DNA of 64,000 bases, from positions 2,418,001 to 2,482,000 of the forward strand of contig NZ_CP049913.1 of assembly GCF_011306175.1 (NCBI RefSeq), in the 5' to 3' direction. The stretch is from Vibrio sp. HDW18 (GTDB taxonomy: Bacteria; Pseudomonadota; Gammaproteobacteria; Enterobacterales; Vibrionaceae). Both the position numbers and the translations under genes were made by a program. Below, piece by piece: positions 38,780 through 50,754 of this stretch (within the stretch, counting starts at the first letter, position 1; each line of letters begins with the position of its first letter). Under the pieces are notes generated by a model, which saw only the letters and a program-made list of their open reading frames with translations, made no database searches and had not been told where the DNA came from.

Positions 38780-40066
38780 TTAGTAGGATACCGAACAGTC
38801 GGTCGCTGAGTCTGTGGCATTCTCCCCATCATGGATCACTTGGTTACGTCCGGCTTGCTTGGCTTGATAAAGCGCGCTATCGGCTCGCGCAATGGCGGCG
38901 GATAAATTACCGTTTATGGCGCTAAAGCCGATGGAAATAGTGGTGTCGTACAATTGATGATCGTCTTTTATCCGCTGACGTAGTCGGTCTAAGGTGTGCC
39001 AAGCTTCATTAAGGGAAGTGGCTTGAAATAGCATTAAAAACTCTTCACCGCCAAAGCGAATAATCACATCACTATCGCGGATATTTTTGCGTAGGCACAT
39101 GGCGACAGATTGTAAGATCCGATCGCCCGTGATATGGCCATATTTATCGTTAATTTTTTTGAAGTGATCAATATCAATCATCGCGGCAACTGAGCGTGGG
39201 TCTTCAATAAACTTGTGACTAATTTTGCTCAGATAATGGCGGTTATGCAGCCGAGTTAAATTATCTAGATAAACTCGTCGCTGTTCGGTTAATTTTTGCA
39301 AATTAATTCGTGTTAATACCCAAGCTAATACTAATAATATGGTTAAGCAGAAAGACATTACCCAATAAATTAGATGGAATAGGCTAACATTATCGCTAAA
39401 TACGCTGATCAGTTGGTGGTTATTAATATTCCAACGTAAGAAGCTCATCTCGGTATTTTCAAATTGAATCGTGCCGTAATTATTGCGATGGCTCAAAATG
39501 GTGTAGTTGAGCAGCGGTTTATAGTGAGCAATCGGGTTATCAAGGAATTGTACTCGATTGCCCCTAACCAAGACTAAGCTGATATTGTTTTGTGGTGCCG
39601 GCCAAAATGAGGCGTGGTTAAACCACAAGACTTGGAACTGTTGATAATAGGGTTTAAAAAATAGGGTTGAGCCTTCTGCAAAAGCGACCTTGACCTTGGA
39701 CTCGGGCGGCAATTCCATATTTGAGGCTGCATTGTGCACTGCATTAATAATACTGGGTGGACATTTTGCTGCAACAGAAGCGCCGATCACGCACAGGTTG
39801 CCATGATATTGTTCGATAAACTCTTGCTGGCTAGCGGTGGGGGCGTTGAGCTGTAGATGTTCTAACATCAGGCTTGCATAATCAATCCGAGCTTGTTGCA
39901 AAGCTACCGTCAGCAGTAATTGTTCTTTTTCATAGGCGCGGATTTTATCTTCAAATAATAGTTTGGGCGTATTAATCAACACGATGCTGACCATGATCAT
40001 ACCGATGATGATCAATTCTCCCTTTATCGAGCGCAGCGCTATTTTCCAACGGTTAACGGTTTCCAT
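38780..40066 (-). CDS. Membrane diguanylate cyclase with periplasmic sensor domain
   Basis: The 428-residue protein has a first transmembrane helix (residues 17-33, LIIIGMIMVSIVLI), a periplasmic domain of about 200 residues, and a second helix (YWVMSFCLTILLVLAWVL). The C-terminal GGDEF domain has active-site FGGEEFLML and an intact RxxD inhibitory site (RDSD, just upstream). It should produce c-di-GMP in response to an external signal. I set the start at the ATG at 40066, four bases after the stop of the EAL gene; a longer frame overlaps that gene. The pairing with an EAL phosphodiesterase resembles acgB/acgA of V. cholerae, but the acetoin genes that neighbour those are absent, so I leave the symbol blank. 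Confidence 0.88.
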   Translation of the reverse strand: METVNRWKIALRSIKGELIIIGMIMVSIVLINTPKLLFEDKIRAYEKEQLLLTVALQQARIDYASLMLEHLQLNAPTASQQEFIEQYHGNLCVIGASVAAKCPPSIINAVHNAASNMELPPESKVKVAFAEGSTLFFKPYYQQFQVLWFNHASFWPAPQNNISLVLVRGNRVQFLDNPIAHYKPLLNYTILSHRNNYGTIQFENTEMSFLRWNINNHQLISVFSDNVSLFHLIYWVMSFCLTILLVLAWVLTRINLQKLTEQRRVYLDNLTRLHNRHYLSKISHKFIEDPRSVAAMIDIDHFKKINDKYGHITGDRILQSVAMCLRKNIRDSDVIIRFGGEEFLMLFQATSLNEAWHTLDRLRQRIKDDHQLYDTTISIGFSAINGNLSAAIARADSALYQAKQAGRNQVIHDGENATDSATDCSVSY

Positions 40067-40070
40067 AAGC

Positions 40071-40913
40071 TTAACGAAACCCTTGAGCAAGCTGGCACAA
40101 AAGAGGGGGAGCAACGCTCCGCGCATGTTGGCTAACATTCGGCGCGATTTTGCAAGCAAGTTGCTGCTGCGATATTGAGAGCGGAATCGCTTGTGGTTGT
40201 GCAAAGAAAAAACCTTGTATTAATTCAACGCCCACATCCATACAGGCTTGCAACTCTGAATAAGTTTCCACTCCTTCTGCAACCAACTGGCACTCTAGCT
40301 GTTGTGCCAGTGTAACTAAGCTATGTACAAACTTTAATTTGATTGGGTTCGTGTCGATGTTATGGATAAAGTAGCGATCGATTTTGATAAAATCAGGTTG
40401 CAACTCAGACCAAAGTTTAAGTCCTGAATAACCGGAACCCATATCATCCAGTGCAATGGAAAATCCCTGCGCTTGCAGATGCTGAATTGATTGTTTCAGC
40501 GCGCTGAATTGCACTACCGGAGTCCGTTCGGAAATTTCAAACACGATCTGGTGAGGCGATAAATGATGGCGTTGCATTAACTGTGACAGCTGCCATTGTT
40601 CTTGCTGTGTATCCAACAACATATCGGGGCTGAGATTGATGAATAACTGTGCCTCAAGCTCAAAGGTTGACCATGCCGCCAGCGCTTTTTGCACACAGAG
40701 TTGCTCAAGCTCTGCTAAACGCTGATATTGGGTAGCGGCTGCAAACAGTGGCCCAGCACCATACAGTGGGCTGAGCTGTGGGCCTCGACTTAAAGACTCA
40801 TAACCGAAAACCCGATGGCGTACTACATCGACTATTGGTTGAAATAGCGGTGTAATACGTTGCTGGTGCAAAATATCATCCAGTTCGCGTGGGTAGGAGG
40901 AAATGCCATTCAT
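40071..40913 (-). CDS. EAL-domain cyclic di-GMP phosphodiesterase
   Basis: The 280-residue protein is a stand-alone EAL domain that hydrolyses c-di-GMP to pGpG. The signature reads YESL, not EAL, and the key glutamate is kept. Other catalytic positions are present: FINLSPD (Asn), FEISER (Glu), LDDMGSGYSG (Asp pair), IKIDR (Lys) and VAEGVET (Glu). So it is likely active. I take the start as ATG 40913 (MNGISSYPREL); a 28-residue extension upstream looks non-coding. It is cotranscribed with the cyclase, so the pair makes and breaks the same messenger. Confidence 0.9.
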   Translation of the reverse strand: MNGISSYPRELDDILHQQRITPLFQPIVDVVRHRVFGYESLSRGPQLSPLYGAGPLFAAATQYQRLAELEQLCVQKALAAWSTFELEAQLFINLSPDMLLDTQQEQWQLSQLMQRHHLSPHQIVFEISERTPVVQFSALKQSIQHLQAQGFSIALDDMGSGYSGLKLWSELQPDFIKIDRYFIHNIDTNPIKLKFVHSLVTLAQQLECQLVAEGVETYSELQACMDVGVELIQGFFFAQPQAIPLSISQQQLACKIAPNVSQHARSVAPPLLCQLAQGFR

Positions 40914-41084
40914 GGTTGCCGATTGGTACTTAAGTATTAGATGTGTCAAACAATAGTAGTTTGTTATGACAATTGTATTAATGTGATGTGCTACCAAAAG
41001 TTACTATGGTGTTGAGCTTGACCTAAAACAGATAATCCGGCATAAACCCCATCCCTGATCCGCCCGTTATTGAGGCCTAATGCG

Positions 41085-41417
41085 ATGTCTATCCCTAGCC
41101 AATCCATCCCAAGCAAAATCACCTTTTTTGAATTTTTGACCCCGTTAGTGGCTTCTGGTCAAAAGACCATTACTATCCGTGATCACGCAGAAAGCCATTA
41201 CGTTCCGGGCAGCAGGGTTGAAGTGTTTACCCTAGAAACCGATCGTAAAGTATGCGATATCGAGATCATCGCGGTTGAGCCATTGAAATTTGATGATATC
41301 AATCAATTTCATGCCGAGCAGGAAGCGATGGAATTGCCTAAGCTGAAATCGTTAATTAAACAGATTTACCCCAATATCGATCAGCTTTATATGATTACTT
41401 ACCAGTTAGTTAAATAG
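41085..41417 (+). CDS. ASCH-domain N4-acetylcytidine amidohydrolase (YqfB-like)
   Basis: The 110-residue protein has the ASCH-fold sequence ITFFEFLTPLVASGQKTITIRDHAESHY, close in layout to E. coli YqfB (ITFF, TITIRD, ESH). YqfB releases acetate from N4-acetylcytidine; Lys, Thr and Glu of this block are its catalytic residues. I start at ATG 41085 with GAGG upstream; an in-frame TTG at 41070 is less likely. A DMT-type membrane protein gene follows after 13 bases. Confidence 0.83.
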   Translation: MSIPSQSIPSKITFFEFLTPLVASGQKTITIRDHAESHYVPGSRVEVFTLETDRKVCDIEIIAVEPLKFDDINQFHAEQEAMELPKLKSLIKQIYPNIDQLYMITYQLVK

Positions 41418-41430
41418 GACAAAATAAGCC

Positions 41431-41781
41431 ATGAATCCGTTAATGGTCAGTGTCGGGTTGCTGGTATGCAGCAACGTATTTATGACTTTTGCGTGGTATG
41501 CACATCTTAAAGAGTTAAATAATAAACCGTGGATTATTGCGGCGCTGGTGAGTTGGGGTATTGCGCTGTTTGAATATCTTTTACAAGTTCCGGCCAATCG
41601 AATTGGTTATACGGCTTTAAACGTTGGGCAGTTAAAAATTTTGCAAGAAGTGATCACCTTGATGGTGTTTGTGCCATTTTCGGTGTTCTATTTACGCGAA
41701 CCGCTCAAACTTGATTATCTGTGGGCGGGATTGTGTTTAGTTGGCGCTGTGTATTTTGCCTTTCGCAGCAAATTTGCGTAG
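41431..41781 (+). CDS. Small four-helix DMT-superfamily protein (DUF486)
   Basis: The 116-residue protein has four hydrophobic helices: LMVSVGLLVCSNVFMTFAW, WIIAALVSWGIALFEYLLQ, LKILQEVITLMVFVPFSVFY and YLWAGLCLVGAVYFAF. The motif VPANRIGYTALNVGQLKILQE is a DUF486 hallmark. The family is uncharacterised; by fold it may act as a homodimeric small drug/metabolite exporter. It is next to the ASCH gene on the same strand. Confidence 0.82.
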   Translation: MNPLMVSVGLLVCSNVFMTFAWYAHLKELNNKPWIIAALVSWGIALFEYLLQVPANRIGYTALNVGQLKILQEVITLMVFVPFSVFYLREPLKLDYLWAGLCLVGAVYFAFRSKFA

Positions 41782-41822
41782 CGCGATAAGAAACCAATCA
41801 AGCAAGGGGCGGATGGTTAGCT

Positions 41823-41856
41823 AAAAAATAGCCTTGCGCACCATTGCGCAAGGCTA
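41823..41856 (-). terminator. Terminator of katG
   Basis: On the minus strand TAGCCTTGCGCA-ATGG-TGCGCAAGGCTA makes a perfect 12-bp stem followed by TTTTTT. It lies 20 bases after the katG stop codon. Confidence 0.93.
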
Positions 41857-41875
41857 AGTCAATCAAGATAAATGT

Positions 41876-44065
<2,190 letters not shown>

Positions 44066-44238
44066 TTAGCGTTATTGAATGTTTGATTCGAAACGTAAAA
44101 TTGATGGGTATTCGAATAAATACGGATGTTTGGTTAACGTTTTGAGTCTAGACGTTGTTTTGCGGTAACACTAATTAGAATCATCGATAGTTGTAATAGG
44201 CGATATTGATCTTGTTCATATTTCTATCATTTATCAAA

Positions 44239-44262
44239 GAAACCGGTTACAGAAACCGGTCA
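44239..44262. promoter_or_regulatory. Tandem LacI-type operator left upstream of the pseudogene
   Basis: GAAACCGGTTACA (44239-44251) is directly repeated as GAAACCGGTCACA (44252-44264). Each contains AACCGGTT or a one-base variant of it, a palindromic core with the central CG of LacI/GalR operators. It lies 190 bases from katG and about 60 bases before the broken glucosidase gene. Confidence 0.55.
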
Positions 44263-44296
44263 CAGCTTGTGTTTTTTTACGATATAGTGCTGATAA

Positions 44297-45261
<965 letters not shown>

Positions 45262-45313
45262 ACGGGGTAAGCTTAGATAAAATATTAACCAAAACAACGG
45301 AATATTATTACTG

Positions 45314-45676
45314 ATGACCATACACCGCATTAACCCTGGCCCACGTTGGTCTGACATTACTGTTTTTAATGGTATTGCCCATTTTGTCGAAGTAGCCGAT
45401 AGCGACAACTCGGCTGATATGCAAGGCCAAGTCGAGCAGATTTTGGCGCAGGCAGAACGCCAATTGGCCAAAATTGACAGTGATCGCACACGCATTCTCT
45501 CGGTCACGATTTATGTCACCGATTTTGCCGACCTCCCAGCGCTTAACCAAATCTGGGATGCTTGGTTCCCGGTCGGCTGCGCGCCAAGCCGTGCCTGCGT
45601 TAAAGCAGAATTGGCGGATCCGGCCTATCGGGTTGAAATGGCCTTTGTTGCTGCCGCTGGCGCGCAGTATCAATAA
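45314..45676 (+). CDS. RidA-family protein
   Basis: The 120-residue protein belongs to the RidA/YjgF/UK114 family, whose best-known members hydrolyse reactive enamines and imines. The conserved arginine needed for deaminase activity is present (APSRACVKAEL), and ILSVTIYVTDFADLPALNQIWDAWF is typical. It is 29 bases before a YhcH-family gene on the same strand. In V. cholerae these two genes lie between the LacI regulator and ugpQ-like gene, so the pair may serve sugar catabolism. Confidence 0.88.
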   Translation: MTIHRINPGPRWSDITVFNGIAHFVEVADSDNSADMQGQVEQILAQAERQLAKIDSDRTRILSVTIYVTDFADLPALNQIWDAWFPVGCAPSRACVKAELADPAYRVEMAFVAAAGAQYQ

Positions 45677-45705
45677 CTTCGAATCGTATTCAGTATAAGG
45701 AAAAC

Positions 45706-46179
45706 ATGATGTTTATTGGTCAGATCTCTCAGCGCCAATTTTGCGCTGCATTATCACCCAAATTGCAAACCTTGATCAGTGAAGTGTTACAGCGCGTAGC
45801 GACTCCGCTCGCGGCAGGTAAGCATGAATTACAAGGTGATGCCGCCTTTTTTCTGGTGATGGAAGATCATACTCAGCCACTGGCGCTGCGTCGCAGTGAA
45901 TGCCATGCCCGCTATTTGGATGTGCAAATTGTGCTGCAAGGGCGTGAGCGTTTTGGTTACAGTCTGGCTCCATTTAATGGATTGGATGATGATCAATTGG
46001 CTAGCCGCGATCTGGCATTCAGTGAACAGTTGGCCGAAGAGCGGTTTGTCGATTTGGCGGCTGGGGATTTCATTGTGTTTTATCCGGGTCAACCCCATCG
46101 CCCATTGATAGCGGTAGAAGGCGAGGGCGAGCCCGTGCGCAAAGTGGTGATTAAGGTGGATAAAGCTTTGTTTGAATAA
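45706..46179 (+). CDS. YhcH/YjgK/YiaL-family protein
   Basis: The 157-residue cupin-like protein belongs to the YhcH (DUF386) family. FFLVMEDHTQP, ECHARYLDVQIVLQGRERFGYS and GDFIVFYPGQPHRPLIA hold the His and Glu/Asp metal ligands of the fold. Relatives include sugar isomerase or anomerase-like proteins, for example in sialic-acid or xylulose gene sets. Its substrate is not known here. It follows the RidA gene and ends before a bidirectional terminator. Confidence 0.85.
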   Translation: MMFIGQISQRQFCAALSPKLQTLISEVLQRVATPLAAGKHELQGDAAFFLVMEDHTQPLALRRSECHARYLDVQIVLQGRERFGYSLAPFNGLDDDQLASRDLAFSEQLAEERFVDLAAGDFIVFYPGQPHRPLIAVEGEGEPVRKVVIKVDKALFE

Positions 46180-46207
46180 AACGTTGAGTCGCTGAAGTGA
46201 AACCATG

Positions 46208-46236
46208 AAAAAACGCCCATTTAAAATGGGCGTTTT
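46208..46236. terminator. Bidirectional terminator
   Basis: CGCCCA (46214-46219) and TGGGCG (46227-46232) form the core stem, flanked by AAAAAA on the left and TTTT on the right. It separates the convergent YhcH-like and GDPD genes. Confidence 0.88.
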
Positions 46237-46260
46237 GCTGAAATTAATTCAGCGGGAAAA

Positions 46261-46971
46261 CTAGTTGATAAAGCGCTCTGGAAAGTCAGAAAAAATCGCA
46301 TCCACTTTGTCCAAATAACGAAATTTATCCACTTGATTGAGGGTGTAGCACCAGATCTGGTAACCGCCATTTTTCAAATCCCGAATATGCTTTTCGGTGA
46401 TCCATCGGTAGTTAAGGTTACAGCTAAACGCATTAACCTGTTTCAGCACCTGCCGATCGCGCTGTGTTAACCGCTCGCTTAATATCGCTAATTTATAGCC
46501 CGGACAGTGTTGATGCAGTTGCAAAATAATCTCGTGACTAAAGCTCGACAATAAGATTTTGTCGGCAACCAGTGGGCTTTGGTCAAGTTGGACTTTGAGG
46601 TTTTGCACTACAATGGCCACATCGTGTCTATCGACTTTGACTTCAATATTCAGCCCTAAATCATGCTCAGCGGCGAGCCCCAGCAGCTCTTCCAGCGTCA
46701 TGATAGGTTCTGCCGCGAAACGGGGATCAAACCAAGCACCGAAATCAAATTGCTGTAACTCAGCAAGTGTGTACTCATCAACACGGCCTTTGCCATTGCT
46801 ACAACGGTCAATCGTATGGTCGTGGCACACCACTAATATATTATCTTTAGTCGGTTGCACATCCACTTCAACCCAAGATAATCCAAGGTTGATTGCAGCC
46901 TGTACACTGACGCGGGTATTTTCTGGATAGCTACCAGCCACTCCACGGTGGCCGACGATGATAGAAGGCAT
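46261..46971 (-). CDS. ugpQ: Glycerophosphodiester phosphodiesterase
   Basis: The 236-residue enzyme cleaves glycerophosphodiesters to glycerol-3-phosphate and an alcohol. The GDPD motifs are intact: GHRGVAGSYPENT with the catalytic His-Arg and Glu, EVDVQPTKDN (Glu and Asp), and HDHTIDR with the second His. No signal peptide is present, so it acts in the cytoplasm on diesters taken in by the Ugp transporter. It is the last gene of the minus-strand ugp operon. Confidence 0.92.
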   Translation of the reverse strand: MPSIIVGHRGVAGSYPENTRVSVQAAINLGLSWVEVDVQPTKDNILVVCHDHTIDRCSNGKGRVDEYTLAELQQFDFGAWFDPRFAAEPIMTLEELLGLAAEHDLGLNIEVKVDRHDVAIVVQNLKVQLDQSPLVADKILLSSFSHEIILQLHQHCPGYKLAILSERLTQRDRQVLKQVNAFSCNLNYRWITEKHIRDLKNGGYQIWCYTLNQVDKFRYLDKVDAIFSDFPERFIN

Positions 46972-47001
46972 TATGCTTCCTTAGTGAGGATCACGCTCAA
47001 A

Positions 47002-47763
47002 TCACGATTCAATAAGTTCGACGTGGTGCAAAAGGGACAACTGTTGAAAAGCAGGCGTACTTTTATCGACGAAGAGGCGATGCATTTCAGACAGTTCACC
47101 ACTGACCACGGGAGCATAACGCTCTAATTTGCTTTTGTCTGCAACTAACCAACACTGTTCGCTATGCTCTATGATGGCGCGGGTTAAATTGGCTTCTTCT
47201 GGCGTAAAATCAAGCAATTGACCACGTGAATTGAGTCCGCCCACACCAAAAATTCCAACCTTAATATTAAAGCTACGATAAAAGCGGGTTGTCGCTTCGC
47301 CGACGGTATCTTCATCGGAATGGCGAACCAGCCCGCCCGCAAGGTGCAAATTGATGTTGGGGTTACGGCTTAAGGTCAGTGCGGCATTAAGGTTGTTGGT
47401 CACCACAGTCAAACCGGGATGATCGAGCAGCGCTTGCGCCACTTGTTTCGGGGTTGTCCCAATCCCCAGAAAGATACTGCATCCTTCCTGTAATTCTTGC
47501 GCCACCCTCTGCGCAATTCGCTGTTTTGCCGAGAGGTTGATCAGATCGCGATTGCTGAACGAGAAATTGTCATTCGGACTGGGCAGAGAAATGCCGCCAT
47601 GTACGCGGCGTACCATACCTTTGTCGCTCAGATCGTTCATGTCTTTGCGAATGGTTTGCACAGACACCTCAAAGCGTTCCGAAAGTAGGGCGCTCGAAAG
47701 CACCCCGTGGGTTTGTTGCAAATAGTCCAAGATCTGTTTTTGGCGGGTCGATAAGAGGCTCAC
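47002..47763 (-). CDS. DeoR/GlpR-family transcriptional regulator
   Basis: The 253-residue repressor has an N-terminal helix-turn-helix (RQKQILDYLQQT; FEVSVQTIRKDMNDLSDKG) and the DeoR sugar-phosphate sensor domain (GCSIFLGIGTTPKQVAQAL; HLAGGLVRHSDEDTVGEA). It lies inside the ugp operon between the ATPase and phosphodiesterase genes, so the natural effector is probably glycerol-3-phosphate, as for GlpR. A pair of 21-base-spaced GTTTCG repeats upstream of ugpB is a candidate binding site. Confidence 0.9.
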   Translation of the reverse strand: MSLLSTRQKQILDYLQQTHGVLSSALLSERFEVSVQTIRKDMNDLSDKGMVRRVHGGISLPSPNDNFSFSNRDLINLSAKQRIAQRVAQELQEGCSIFLGIGTTPKQVAQALLDHPGLTVVTNNLNAALTLSRNPNINLHLAGGLVRHSDEDTVGEATTRFYRSFNIKVGIFGVGGLNSRGQLLDFTPEEANLTRAIIEHSEQCWLVADKSKLERYAPVVSGELSEMHRLFVDKSTPAFQQLSLLHHVELIES

Positions 47764-47783
47764 AAGGTTCCTTATTGTCGCTA

Positions 47784-48893
47784 TTAACGTGTGGCTATTT
47801 TACTGTTTAAAGAACAAGCGTGCGGATGAGTAGCAAGCCTTTTTCCTTTTTGATCAAAAAGATGCAGTTGATCAAAGGCAATCCAAAGCGGCAGGGTTTG
47901 ATGCACATCAAGCGGAATTTCCGCGGTCACCGCAATGAAATCCTGTTCGCTCTCTAGGCCTAAAATTTTGCCATGCACGAGCTGATTCGGGCCTAGCGGC
48001 TCTACCACTTGAATATCCAGTTTTAATTCAAGCGCATTGGCTAGCGGTTGCAGCGAGGCGTGTTCAGGGCGAATACCTAACGTGATGGTGTGATGGTCTT
48101 CCGATGCAAGCTGAGGTAACGAGCAGGATTTGCCCGCAATCTGCAGTTGTCCTTGTTTGATGGACGCTGGGAGGAAATTCATGGCAGGACTGCCGATAAA
48201 GCTCGCCACAAAAGTACTGGCTGGCTGATGGTAAACTTCGGCGGGTGTGCCGACTTGCTCAATTTTGCCCTGTTTGACCACGACAATTCGGTCGGCAAGC
48301 GTCATCGCTTCCACCTGATCATGGGTTACGTAAACACTGGTTACGCCAAGTTCACGTTGTAGTTTTTTGATTTCTAAGCGCATGTGCGCGCGCAGCGCCG
48401 CATCTAAATTCGACAGCGGCTCATCAAACAAAAACAGCTGTGGATCGCGCACAATCGCACGCCCCATTGCCACGCGCTGGCGTTGTCCGCCGGAAAGTTT
48501 GGCCGGTTTTCGGTCTAAATACTCTTCAATTTTGAGGGTTTTCGAGACCTTAGCAATTTTTGCTGCGATGGTTTGTTTATCCACGCCACGATTTTTAAGG
48601 CCGTAGGCGAGGTTATCGTACACACTCATATGCGGATAGAGCGCATAGTTTTGGAACACCATAGCGATGTCGCGATTAGCCGGCTTTTCGTTATCGACGC
48701 GGCGTCCCGCCAGATGAATTTCGCCGGAAGTAATGTTCTCTAGGCCCGCGATAGAGCGCAGAATAGAGGATTTTCCGCAACCCGATGGGCCGACTAAGAC
48801 GATAAATTCCCCTTGATGAATCGACAGATCCACGCCTTTCACCGCTTGATGGCCGTTATCGTAAGTTTTGACCAACTGTTTGATGTCTAACAT
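47784..48893 (-). CDS. ugpC: Glycerol-3-phosphate ABC transporter ATP-binding protein UgpC
   Basis: The 369-residue MalK/UgpC-type ATPase powers uptake of glycerol-3-phosphate and its diesters. The nucleotide-binding domain has Walker A GPSGCGKS, signature LSGGQRQR, Walker B LFLFDEPLSNLD and switch H in VTHDQ. A C-terminal TOBE domain follows (FIGSPAMNFLP). I start at ATG 48893 (MLDIKQLVKTY); a 28-residue extension would overlap ugpE and does not fit the family. The order behind ugpE fits the operon. Confidence 0.92.
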   Translation of the reverse strand: MLDIKQLVKTYDNGHQAVKGVDLSIHQGEFIVLVGPSGCGKSSILRSIAGLENITSGEIHLAGRRVDNEKPANRDIAMVFQNYALYPHMSVYDNLAYGLKNRGVDKQTIAAKIAKVSKTLKIEEYLDRKPAKLSGGQRQRVAMGRAIVRDPQLFLFDEPLSNLDAALRAHMRLEIKKLQRELGVTSVYVTHDQVEAMTLADRIVVVKQGKIEQVGTPAEVYHQPASTFVASFIGSPAMNFLPASIKQGQLQIAGKSCSLPQLASEDHHTITLGIRPEHASLQPLANALELKLDIQVVEPLGPNQLVHGKILGLESEQDFIAVTAEIPLDVHQTLPLWIAFDQLHLFDQKGKRLATHPHACSLNSKIATR

Positions 48894-48945
48894 AACAGGC
48901 TCCGCGTGTTTGGCGCTGCGTAGCAGATGAATTTTGGTGTTTTGA

Positions 48946-49788
48946 TTATTTTTCACTTTCGACGAGTCCTTTAACAAACCAACGTTGGAAAATTACCACC
49001 ACCAAAACCGGTGGCAGCATGGCGAGGATCACCATGGCAAACGCGTAGTCATAACGCGGCAAGCTGGTTTCATTGATGTTATTGAGGATCTGTTTAATCC
49101 CCATCACGATAGTGTTGTAGCGCTCATCCGTGGTCATCATGATCGGCCACAGATATTGGTTCCATCCCACCACAAACATAATGATGAAAATCGCGGCCAT
49201 CATGGTTTTCGAGAGGGGAAATAAAATATCGATAAAAAAGCGCACCGGTCCTGCGTTATCAAGCTGAGCTGCTTCCAACAGTTCATCCGGTATGGTTTTA
49301 AAAAACTGACGGAAGAAAAACGTCGCAGTAGCGGAGGCAATCAGCGGCAGCACTAAGCCAGTGTAACTATTGAGCATGCCCAATTTTGATACCACTTCAT
49401 AAGAGGGAATAATCCGCACTTCCAGTGGCAGCAGTAGGGTAATGAAAATTAGCCAAAACCACGCGCTGGCATAAGGCAAACGAAAGTAGACCAAAGCGTA
49501 AGCGGCCATCATCGAAATTATAATTTTGCCAATTGCAAAGCCCAAGCCCATGATCATCGAGTTAACGATCATGGTTTGCGCGGTGACATTACCGGTAAAA
49601 CCGAGGCTTTTATGCCATGCTTCGCGATAAACTGCGCTTAGGTTATCGCCAAGAGTCCATTGCAAACCTTCCGAGACAATGGTGTTTGGCTGATGGGTTG
49701 AGCTGGCAAAAATCAGCCATAGCGGCACTAGCATAAACAGTGCACCAGCGATAAGGATCAAATGATCGGAGAGTCGATTACTTTTCAT
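48946..49788 (-). CDS. ugpE: Glycerol-3-phosphate ABC transporter permease UgpE
   Basis: The 280-residue inner-membrane permease of the MalFG type has six helices. The EAA loop that docks on the ATPase is EAAQLDNAGPVRFFIDILFPL. The N-terminus opens with the helix LILIAGALFMLVPLWLIFAS. It partners with UgpA to form the transmembrane channel. It is nine bases from ugpA and 52 bases from ugpC. Confidence 0.92.
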   Translation of the reverse strand: MKSNRLSDHLILIAGALFMLVPLWLIFASSTHQPNTIVSEGLQWTLGDNLSAVYREAWHKSLGFTGNVTAQTMIVNSMIMGLGFAIGKIIISMMAAYALVYFRLPYASAWFWLIFITLLLPLEVRIIPSYEVVSKLGMLNSYTGLVLPLIASATATFFFRQFFKTIPDELLEAAQLDNAGPVRFFIDILFPLSKTMMAAIFIIMFVVGWNQYLWPIMMTTDERYNTIVMGIKQILNNINETSLPRYDYAFAMVILAMLPPVLVVVIFQRWFVKGLVESEK

Positions 49789-49797
49789 GCTAATCCC

Positions 49798-50709
49798 TTA
49801 ATAGTGAACACGTTTTTCAACAAAACGGAACTGCAACCAAGTCAGCGCCAGTACCAACACGAGTAACACCACCGATTGTGCCGAGCTTCCACCCAGATCC
49901 GCACCGACAAAACCATCGCGATAGACTTTGTACACCAGTGAGGTTGTGCTGCCGCCAGGGCCGCCATTGGTCATGGTATCAATCACGCCGAAGGTATCGA
50001 AAAAGGCGTAAGTGAGGTTGATCACCAGTAGGAAAAATCCGGTGGGGGCGAGCAGCGGGAAGGTGATACTCCAAAAGCGTTTGCTGTCGCTTTGGCAATC
50101 GAGTAGTGCCGCTTCACGTACCGCGTAAGATATTGACTGTAATCCGGCCAGAAAATAGAGGAAATTGACCGAAACCTGTTTCCAGACTGAGACCAAAATC
50201 AGCGCCAGCGAGGCATCCACAGGATCGGTTTGAAAGCTAAATTGCCAGCCGATGTATTGGAAAAAGTCGGACAGGACACCAATGTGCGGATTAAACAGAA
50301 AACCGCCAATGATGCCAGCCACAGCAGGCGCAACGGCATACACCCAAGTAAGAGTCACGCGATACGAACCTTGGCCATGAATGATGTTGTCGGCTTTTAC
50401 CGCGAGTAACAGCGCAAGTGCCAGCGAAAGAAAAGAGACAACCACCGAAAACAGCAGAGTAAAACCGAGTGAGTCAAGATAGTCGGCGGAGCTAAACAGC
50501 GTTTGATAGTTTTCAAACCAGATAAAAGTTGAGGAGAGCCCCCAAGGATCTTCCAACATAAAAGAGAGATAAATCGCTTGTGCGGCAGGATAAATAAAGA
50601 ACACAGCAATGATCACGATTTGCGGCGCAAGCAGCAAATAGGGCAGTGGAGTGTGAGCGAAATGTTGTCGACGTTGCACAGGAAAACTCAAATTAGACAG
50701 TAAAAACAA
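49798..50709 (-). CDS. ugpA: Glycerol-3-phosphate ABC transporter permease UgpA
   Basis: The 303-residue partner permease carries the EAA loop EAALLDCQSDSKRFWSITFPLL and six helices. The start is uncertain. The frame opens at TTG 50709, but a 10-bp hairpin (50713-50746) sits directly before it and would mask a ribosome site. Downstream candidates in frame are TTG 50691 and GTG 50679; no ATG is available. The residues before LLLAPQIVIIAVFFIYP are thus approximate. Confidence 0.88.
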   Translation of the reverse strand: MFLLSNLSFPVQRRQHFAHTPLPYLLLAPQIVIIAVFFIYPAAQAIYLSFMLEDPWGLSSTFIWFENYQTLFSSADYLDSLGFTLLFSVVVSFLSLALALLLAVKADNIIHGQGSYRVTLTWVYAVAPAVAGIIGGFLFNPHIGVLSDFFQYIGWQFSFQTDPVDASLALILVSVWKQVSVNFLYFLAGLQSISYAVREAALLDCQSDSKRFWSITFPLLAPTGFFLLVINLTYAFFDTFGVIDTMTNGGPGGSTTSLVYKVYRDGFVGADLGGSSAQSVVLLVLVLALTWLQFRFVEKRVHY

Positions 50710-50712
50710 CCA

Positions 50713-50746
50713 GCCGCCAGCAACATCTCAGGATAATGCTGGCGGC
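50713..50746 (-). terminator. Attenuator-like hairpin between ugpB and ugpA
   Basis: GCCGCCAGCA (50713-50722) and TGCTGGCGGC (50737-50746) pair perfectly over 10 bp. On the minus strand the stem is followed by TGGTTGTTTTTA. Such a hairpin after the binding-protein gene is typical of ABC importers, where it raises binding protein over permease levels. Confidence 0.78.
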
Positions 50747-50754
50747 GTTTAGGG

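Noticed and set aside
40071..40913. EAL protein as inactive because the motif reads ESL
   Set aside because: The essential glutamate is kept and the other catalytic Asn, Glu, Asp and Lys positions are present, so activity is likely.
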